Assembly: GCA_026986455.1 (NCBI GenBank)
Contig: JALSON010000261.1
Location: 1-9,314 of the forward strand
Direction: 5' to 3'
Origin: Thermococcaceae archaeon
Lineage (GTDB): Archaea; Methanobacteriota_B; Thermococci; Thermococcales; Thermococcaceae
Length of the DNA stretch: 9,314 bases
Part shown: positions 5,775 through 9,314 of the stretch, piece by piece
Layout: each line of letters opens with the position of its first letter
Position numbering within the stretch: the stretch's first letter is position 1
Notes under the pieces: model-generated
The model's database searches: none
Told to the model about the DNA's origin: nothing
The model's input: the letters and a program-made list of their open reading frames with translations, nothing else
Position numbers and translations under genes: made by a program

Positions 5775-6866
5775 TTGGACGTGAAAGCGAAGCTCCTCTT
5801 TTCATCCGCATTTTTCCTCTGGTTTATACAGGAGTTCTATCTACTGCAAACTGGAGGGTCTCATCTATTCCGCACCCATTACCTCCCATCTGTCCTGCTG
5901 GTTCTCATCCTCACCCTGCTGCTGTTCCTCGCCCTTCACCTCTACAGGGATTTAAACGTCGAAAAACTGGCATTTTTCATGCTCTCGCTGTATTTCCTGT
6001 TTTCCCTTCCATTATTTTGGGAGGGCCTCAAATGGCTGATGGCCTTTGACACATTTTTGTTCATCTTGGCTTTCCTGGTGTTTATCGGGACAAAACAGCG
6101 GCAGGACTGGGGAAGTTGGGAGGTCATCGGAGTGAATTCTGGTGAGATAGTCCTCTTTCTCACTAAAATCTCGGCAGTTTTCTTTCTTCTCTACTTTCTC
6201 CCCGGCAACCTCATGGGTTACGGCATCGGCGAGTGTCCCATGTTTGGAACGGTGGTTTACAACACCCCCTGCAGGCTGTATTCCCTCGGAATGTTCCTCC
6301 TTGGCATCTCAATCCTGTCTCTCCTTCTGGCTGGCAGAATCAGGGCTTCCTTCCTACTTTCTGCCTTCTATCTCGGGATAACCTTCTTTGAGGCGTGGGC
6401 TTGGGTGATAAGTGCCAGGCTTTTCGCGCTCGCTGGGCTGGTTCTTTCCCTCATCCTTTTTGTATTCTCTCCCCGGGAGGCGGGTGCATCGAGGTCACTT
6501 TCCCGGGCGGTTGGCTTGGTCCTCTACGTTTTCAACTTCGCTGTGTTCCTCCTCATGGCCGTTAGCTTTGTATTTTACTTCTCTTGGATATGTGACGGGC
6601 TTTATTCCAGTTCATCGACTCTCCTGTGTTTGACTCTCTCCTACGCTTTAATTATACTGGGGATTGCATCGCCGGTTCTCTGGGCCAAAGGGCGGAAGAA
6701 TTGCGCCGTGATAATCCTCCTCGTGAACTTCCTGTTTTTTGGAATCGTCCTCAGGCCCTCTATGAGCGGTTGGACGCCTCTCTCCATAGCGCTCTCCATT
6801 GTGGCGCTTGCCCTCAATTCTCCCTCATTTACTGGGGATTTTGGGAGGTCCGAAAATGGAGGGTAG
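5775..6866 (+). CDS. Large (~12-helix) membrane protein built from three four-helix units, 363 aa
   Basis: No known family is recognised. Start TTG 5775 is taken from GGGGGT 7 bases upstream; GTG 5781 is an alternative. About 12 helices fall into three groups of four: residues 7-104, 126-232 and 245-349. Short basic loops (RDLNVEK, GRIRAS, SPREAGASRSLSR, WAKGRKN) fall on one side, predicted cytoplasmic. Units 2 and 3 align without gaps over the first loop and second helix: C154-x11-C166 then G187-R188, against C273-x11-C285 then G306-R307, a period of 119 residues. The cysteines lie in loops predicted to face outside and could form a disulfide in each unit. Unit 1 lacks cysteine. No P-loop, metal site or transporter signature is seen. 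The gene overlaps the next by 11 bases, which implies translational coupling. Flanking genes encode paralogous four-helix proteins. Confidence 0.75.
   Translation: MDVKAKLLFSSAFFLWFIQEFYLLQTGGSHLFRTHYLPSVLLVLILTLLLFLALHLYRDLNVEKLAFFMLSLYFLFSLPLFWEGLKWLMAFDTFLFILAFLVFIGTKQRQDWGSWEVIGVNSGEIVLFLTKISAVFFLLYFLPGNLMGYGIGECPMFGTVVYNTPCRLYSLGMFLLGISILSLLLAGRIRASFLLSAFYLGITFFEAWAWVISARLFALAGLVLSLILFVFSPREAGASRSLSRAVGLVLYVFNFAVFLLMAVSFVFYFSWICDGLYSSSSTLLCLTLSYALIILGIASPVLWAKGRKNCAVIILLVNFLFFGIVLRPSMSGWTPLSIALSIVALALNSPSFTGDFGRSENGG
6165..6824 (+). repeat. Protein-level internal duplication (units 2 and 3 of the 5775 gene)
   Basis: Residues 131-232 and 245-350 of the membrane protein share the same order: helix, loop with C-x11-C, helix ending Gly-Arg 22 residues after the second cysteine, and two more helices. 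Within the ungapped stretch from the second cysteine to Gly-Arg, matching residues include Ser+4, Leu-Gly-Ile at +10 to +12, Leu+17 and Gly-Arg at +21/+22. The duplication is not obvious at DNA level, so it is old. Confidence 0.5.
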
Positions 6867-7245
6867 CTGGGAATCGTGGCTCCCCATCATCCTGATCTTC
6901 CGGCTTGCCTTTCGCTTCGTTACTGTGATGGACACTTTAAGCATAGTGCTTTTCTACAACGCGCCGCTCCTGCTCCATCTCCCCCGGTTCCTAATCCTGG
7001 GATATCCTTTCCTCATGGGCATCGTCGAGGCCCACCTGCTGATAGTCCTCAGAAAGGGAGGGTTTCCATTCAAACTTCTCATGGGTTATTTCATCATCGC
7101 CATCATTTTTGAGTTCCCCTATGCCACCATTGGGAGTGGAGATGCTGGACTTCTCCTCTTTGCCCTTTCTTGGTATGTCACAGCCCCCTCAGGTTTGCTT
7201 CTCGTTTTAATTTCATCCCGGCGGGGAAAACCCCTTAACCCTTAA
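6856..7245 (+). CDS. Four-helix membrane protein, second copy of a paralogous pair, 129 aa
   Basis: ATG 6856 is preceded by GGGAGGTC (6843-6850) about 6 bases away and lies inside the last codons of the previous gene, an 11-base overlap typical of coupled translation. Helices are at about residues 8-26, 44-65, 73-93 and 98-119. It is clearly homologous to the product of 5297-5701: ESWLP (6-10), FRL-x2-R-x2-T (15-23), RKG-x2-P-x-K (66-73), and the third-helix end IFEFP (84-88). Its second loop region differs and it is shorter there. Unlike the first copy its DNA is G+C-richer (31 of 60 in 7021-7080 against 22 of 60 in the matching part of the first copy). Function unknown; the shared intramembrane Arg and Glu residues suggest paired or complex-forming helices. 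Confidence 0.75.
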   Translation: MEGSWESWLPIILIFRLAFRFVTVMDTLSIVLFYNAPLLLHLPRFLILGYPFLMGIVEAHLLIVLRKGGFPFKLLMGYFIIAIIFEFPYATIGSGDAGLLLFALSWYVTAPSGLLLVLISSRRGKPLNP

Positions 7246-7268
7246 ACCCGAAATTTCTCATGGTGGTG
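7233..7268 (+). promoter_or_regulatory. Ribosome binding site and weak promoter candidate of the Nnr gene
   Basis: GGTGGTG at 7262-7268 lies 3 bases before ATG 7272 and decides this start over the ATG at 7260, whose third base already belongs to the site. CCTTAACCCTTAAAC at 7233-7247 is a poor TATA match about 25 bases upstream; transcription from the preceding membrane-protein genes is equally likely. Confidence 0.4.
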
Positions 7269-7271
7269 CTC

Positions 7272-8714
7272 ATGCGCATCGAGGATGTTTACATATGGGA
7301 CATAAACGCGAAGTGGCTCGGCATAACCCCTTACCAGCTCATGGAAAATGCAGGTGCTGGAGTTGCAAGGACAATAGAAGGGAGATTTGGCAAAAATTTA
7401 AAAATAGCGGTTTTCTGCGGGACTGGCAACAACGGCGGCGACGGCTTTGTAATAGCGAGGCATTTAAGCTTTGAAAATGAAGTAACGGTTTTTCTCGTCG
7501 GCGATGAAATAAAAATTAGAAGCGAGGAAGCCAGACACAACTGGGAGATACTCAAGGGGCTTGACTTTGTGAAAATCAAAGTCCTCAAGGACTCGGCTTA
7601 CATAAACTCCCTCGACCTTTTGGGCTTTGACGTCATCGTTGACGCCCTCCTCGGCGCCGGAACGAGAGGAGAACCGAGGGAGCCGATACGCTCCGCGATA
7701 GAGAAGATAAACGAATACGCCGGAGAGGCGAAAATAGTGAGCGTTGACCTGCCGAGTGGCTATCCGAGCGGGATTAGGGTAAATTGCGACTTTGCGGTTA
7801 CCTTCCAGTGGGACAAGGAGGAGTATAATGGGTTCGAGCGCGTTGTGGTTAAAATAGGCTATCCAAGGGAGCTGTACCACCTCGTCGGGCCGGGCGATGC
7901 GAAGTTCGCCCTAAGGAGGAAGGGCGAGCACAAGGGGCAGAACGGGAAGCTTTTGATAATCGGCGGGAGCGAGGACTACTTTGGAGCACCCTACCTTGCC
8001 TCAAAGGCTGCCTCCTACATCGTTGACCTCGTTTATCTTGCGATGCCCGAATATCCAGCTAAGAGGATAAGCGACCCCGACCTTATTCTGAGGCCCTTTG
8101 GGGGGAGGAATTTCAATCCGGAGCACGTTGATTCCCTAATGGAACTCGCTCAAAAGGTTGATGCCATAGTTATAGGGCCCGGCATTGGATTAAAAGAGGA
8201 AACGAGGGAGTTCGTGCGGGAGTTCGTAAGGCGCTGTGAAAAACCTATGGTGATGGATGCAGATGCCCTTAAGGCGGTGGCAGAGGACTTGGGCGTTCTC
8301 AAGGGCAAGACCTTCGTCCTAACTCCCCACGGTGGCGAGTTCAAGGTTCTCTTTGGTGTGAAGCCCGAAGGCTCGCTCATGGAGAGGGCGAAGGTGGTGG
8401 AGGAAAAGGCATTCGAAGTCGGCGGTGTAATCCTTCTTAAAGGCGCCTACGACATCATAAGCGACGGGAAAACATGGAAGTACAACAAAACTGGCAACAG
8501 GGGAATGACCACCGGAGGAACCGGGGACGTTTTAGCGGGCCTCGTTGGCTCTCTCTTAGCGCTCGGCAACGAACCTCTTAGAGCGGCTTCCGTTGGAGCC
8601 TTCCTCAACGGTCTCGCAGGGGATTTCACCAAGGAAGAGCTCAGGGAGAACTTCACAGCTCTTGAGGTTGCAAAGAATGTGCCAAAGGCGGTTAAGTGGG
8701 TGGGGGAGTTCTGA
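7272..8714 (+). CDS. nnr: Bifunctional NAD(P)HX epimerase / ADP-dependent NAD(P)HX dehydratase
   Basis: A cytosolic two-domain repair enzyme of 480 residues, the normal length for the fused form. The N-terminal YjeF_N domain (about 1-210) epimerises S- and R-NAD(P)HX, the hydrated and inactive forms of NAD(P)H that build up quickly at high temperature. It shows LMENAGAGVA (23-32), GTGNNGGDGF (50-59), DALLGAGTRG (124-133) and VDLPSG (158-163). The C-terminal ribokinase-like domain (about 215-480) dehydrates S-NAD(P)HX using ADP in prokaryotes. It shows GKLLIIGGSEDYFGAP (225-240), IGPGIG (301-306), MDADAL (328-333), LTPHGGEF (350-357), LLKG (388-391) and TTGGTGDVLAG (413-423) with the expected catalytic D419. 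All key motifs are intact. The gene starts 26 bases after the membrane-protein stop and may share their transcript. No other function is likely. Confidence 0.95.
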   Translation: MRIEDVYIWDINAKWLGITPYQLMENAGAGVARTIEGRFGKNLKIAVFCGTGNNGGDGFVIARHLSFENEVTVFLVGDEIKIRSEEARHNWEILKGLDFVKIKVLKDSAYINSLDLLGFDVIVDALLGAGTRGEPREPIRSAIEKINEYAGEAKIVSVDLPSGYPSGIRVNCDFAVTFQWDKEEYNGFERVVVKIGYPRELYHLVGPGDAKFALRRKGEHKGQNGKLLIIGGSEDYFGAPYLASKAASYIVDLVYLAMPEYPAKRISDPDLILRPFGGRNFNPEHVDSLMELAQKVDAIVIGPGIGLKEETREFVREFVRRCEKPMVMDADALKAVAEDLGVLKGKTFVLTPHGGEFKVLFGVKPEGSLMERAKVVEEKAFEVGGVILLKGAYDIISDGKTWKYNKTGNRGMTTGGTGDVLAGLVGSLLALGNEPLRAASVGAFLNGLAGDFTKEELRENFTALEVAKNVPKAVKWVGEF

Positions 8715-8730
8715 TCTCTCTATTTATAAA

Positions 8731-8740
8731 CAGAAAAAGG
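8731..8740 (-). terminator. Possible oligo-T terminator of the amylase gene
   Basis: Read on the minus strand, CCTTTTTCTG follows the amylase stop by about 18 bases; archaeal RNA polymerase ends at short T-runs without needing a hairpin. The adjacent AT-rich TATTTATAAAC (8721-8731) may help. No comparable T-run follows the Nnr gene on the plus strand within this gap. Confidence 0.35.
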
Positions 8741-8757
8741 TGGTGTGAAGTCTTTAA

Positions 8758-9314
8758 TCAACCAACCCCAGCATAACTCCAGATGGAGTATCCGTAATAG
8801 CCGTTTGCAGGATCATAGGGTGGTGCAGTCAGTTCAACCCATCCATCATACTGAACCTGCCTGTCAACCCAGCCACCGAGGTTGCCGGTGTATTCGTGTA
8901 TTGTGTATCCTGCGAACTTTGATCCCACGTTAACCCAGCGGTTGCTCCACTCGCTTCCCAGGTTGATGTATGTTATCAGGCCCGGTTTGTCTCCATATCC
9001 TGTTCTCTCAAAAATAAGCTCATCGTTGTCGTAGTACAGGATCTCAGTGCTTCCTCCCGCGAGGTGATCGTGTATCCAAATGAGGTTGATGAGTTTGTCC
9101 TTGTTGAGCCACTCTTCGAAATCCCTGTAGAAAATAACCGGCTGGCCCTCGTAGGTTAGGATAAAGGCATATGCTGGGTATTTATTCCAGATGATGTCCG
9201 TGTCATGGTTGGCCACGAAGGTAACCGCCTTGAAGGGGTCGCGGGCTGTAACAATCTGGCCGTTCTGTATCGCTGAGACCAGGGCAGGAATGTTATTGTT
9301 GTCAAATGCTTCAT
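8758..9314 (-). CDS. Extracellular alpha-amylase, GH13, Pyrococcus/Thermococcus type (C-terminal part)
   Basis: The gene enters from the right edge, and 184 residues of its C-terminal part are visible, about 40% of the family's ~435-residue mature protein. These enzymes are secreted, calcium-dependent endo-hydrolases of alpha-1,4-glucans, supplying maltooligosaccharides. The sequence closely follows the P. furiosus enzyme as recalled: [19 protein letters not shown] contains GH13 region IV with the conserved His-Asp, whose Asp is the transition-state-stabilising catalytic residue. The barrel then ends at about EEWLNKDKL, and a C-terminal beta domain follows, with [30 protein letters not shown] and the closing [12 protein letters not shown]. 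The other two catalytic acids and the signal peptide lie outside. Unusually, the two cysteines expected in this domain are absent: the usual AGxCIHEY reads AGYTIHEY and the usual SYCGVG reads SYAGVG. The gene converges tail-to-tail with the Nnr gene, 43 bases apart. Confidence 0.93.
   Translation of the reverse strand, partial: EAFDNNNIPALVSAIQNGQIVTARDPFKAVTFVANHDTDIIWNKYPAYAFILTYEGQPVIFYRDFEEWLNKDKLINLIWIHDHLAGGSTEILYYDNDELIFERTGYGDKPGLITYINLGSEWSNRWVNVGSKFAGYTIHEYTGNLGGWVDRQVQYDGWVELTAPPYDPANGYYGYSIWSYAGVG

Noticed and set aside
7464..7880. A 138-codon minus-strand frame opposite the Nnr gene
   Set aside because: It lies antisense to the conserved epimerase domain and is a by-product of codon bias.
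8745..8933. A 62-codon plus-strand frame starting at GTG 8745 directly after GGTGGT
   Set aside because: The start has no spacing from the binding site, and the frame runs antisense through the conserved amylase C-terminus with no protein-like pattern.

Overview
The window reads as chromosomal DNA of a hyperthermophilic archaeon of the order Thermococcales (Thermococcus or Pyrococcus type). Four things suggest this: GGTGGT or GGTGAT ribosome binding sites 3-5 bases before most starts, short AT-rich archaeal TATA elements about 26-31 bases upstream of those sites, very tight gene packing, and protein families typical of the group. These include a Pyrococcus-type extracellular alpha-amylase, a macro-domain protein very like archaeal AF1521, a fused NAD(P)HX epimerase/dehydratase, and an MTA/SAH-type deaminase. 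No tRNA, rRNA, CRISPR array or insertion sequence was seen.

Layout. Positions 2-1092 (+) hold the 3' end of a sequon-rich, probably secreted protein (2-427), an 82-residue membrane protein (449-697) and a two-helix membrane protein with a coiled-coil tail (742-1092). Next come an MFS transporter (1169-2371) and an amidohydrolase-family deaminase (2438-3712), each with its own candidate promoter. A convergent gene for an unrecognised multi-pass membrane protein (3716-4534, -) ends only 3 bases from the deaminase stop. A 202-base divergent intergenic region carries two assigned promoters and one spare TATA-like element.

Right of it, on the + strand, lies a compact run: the macro-domain gene (4737-5285), a four-helix membrane protein (5297-5701), a ~12-helix membrane protein (5775-6866), a second four-helix protein paralogous to the first (6856-7245, overlapping its upstream gene by 11 bases), and the NAD(P)HX repair enzyme (7272-8714). 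On the - strand at the right edge is the C-terminal ~184 residues of an alpha-amylase (8758-9314).

The part most likely to be undescribed is 5297-7245. Two small paralogous membrane proteins flank a large one that itself looks like three repeats of a four-helix unit, and repeats 2 and 3 each have a C-x11-C pair in the loop predicted to lie outside the cell. The middle repeat and the small proteins also share a third-helix pattern ending in Phe-Glu. The locus may therefore have grown by duplication of one four-helix module. Its function is unknown.

The soluble enzymes share a loose theme: the deaminase salvages adenosine by-products, the macro domain acts on ADP-ribose derivatives, and Nnr repairs damaged NAD(P)H. 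Whether they work together is not shown by the sequence.
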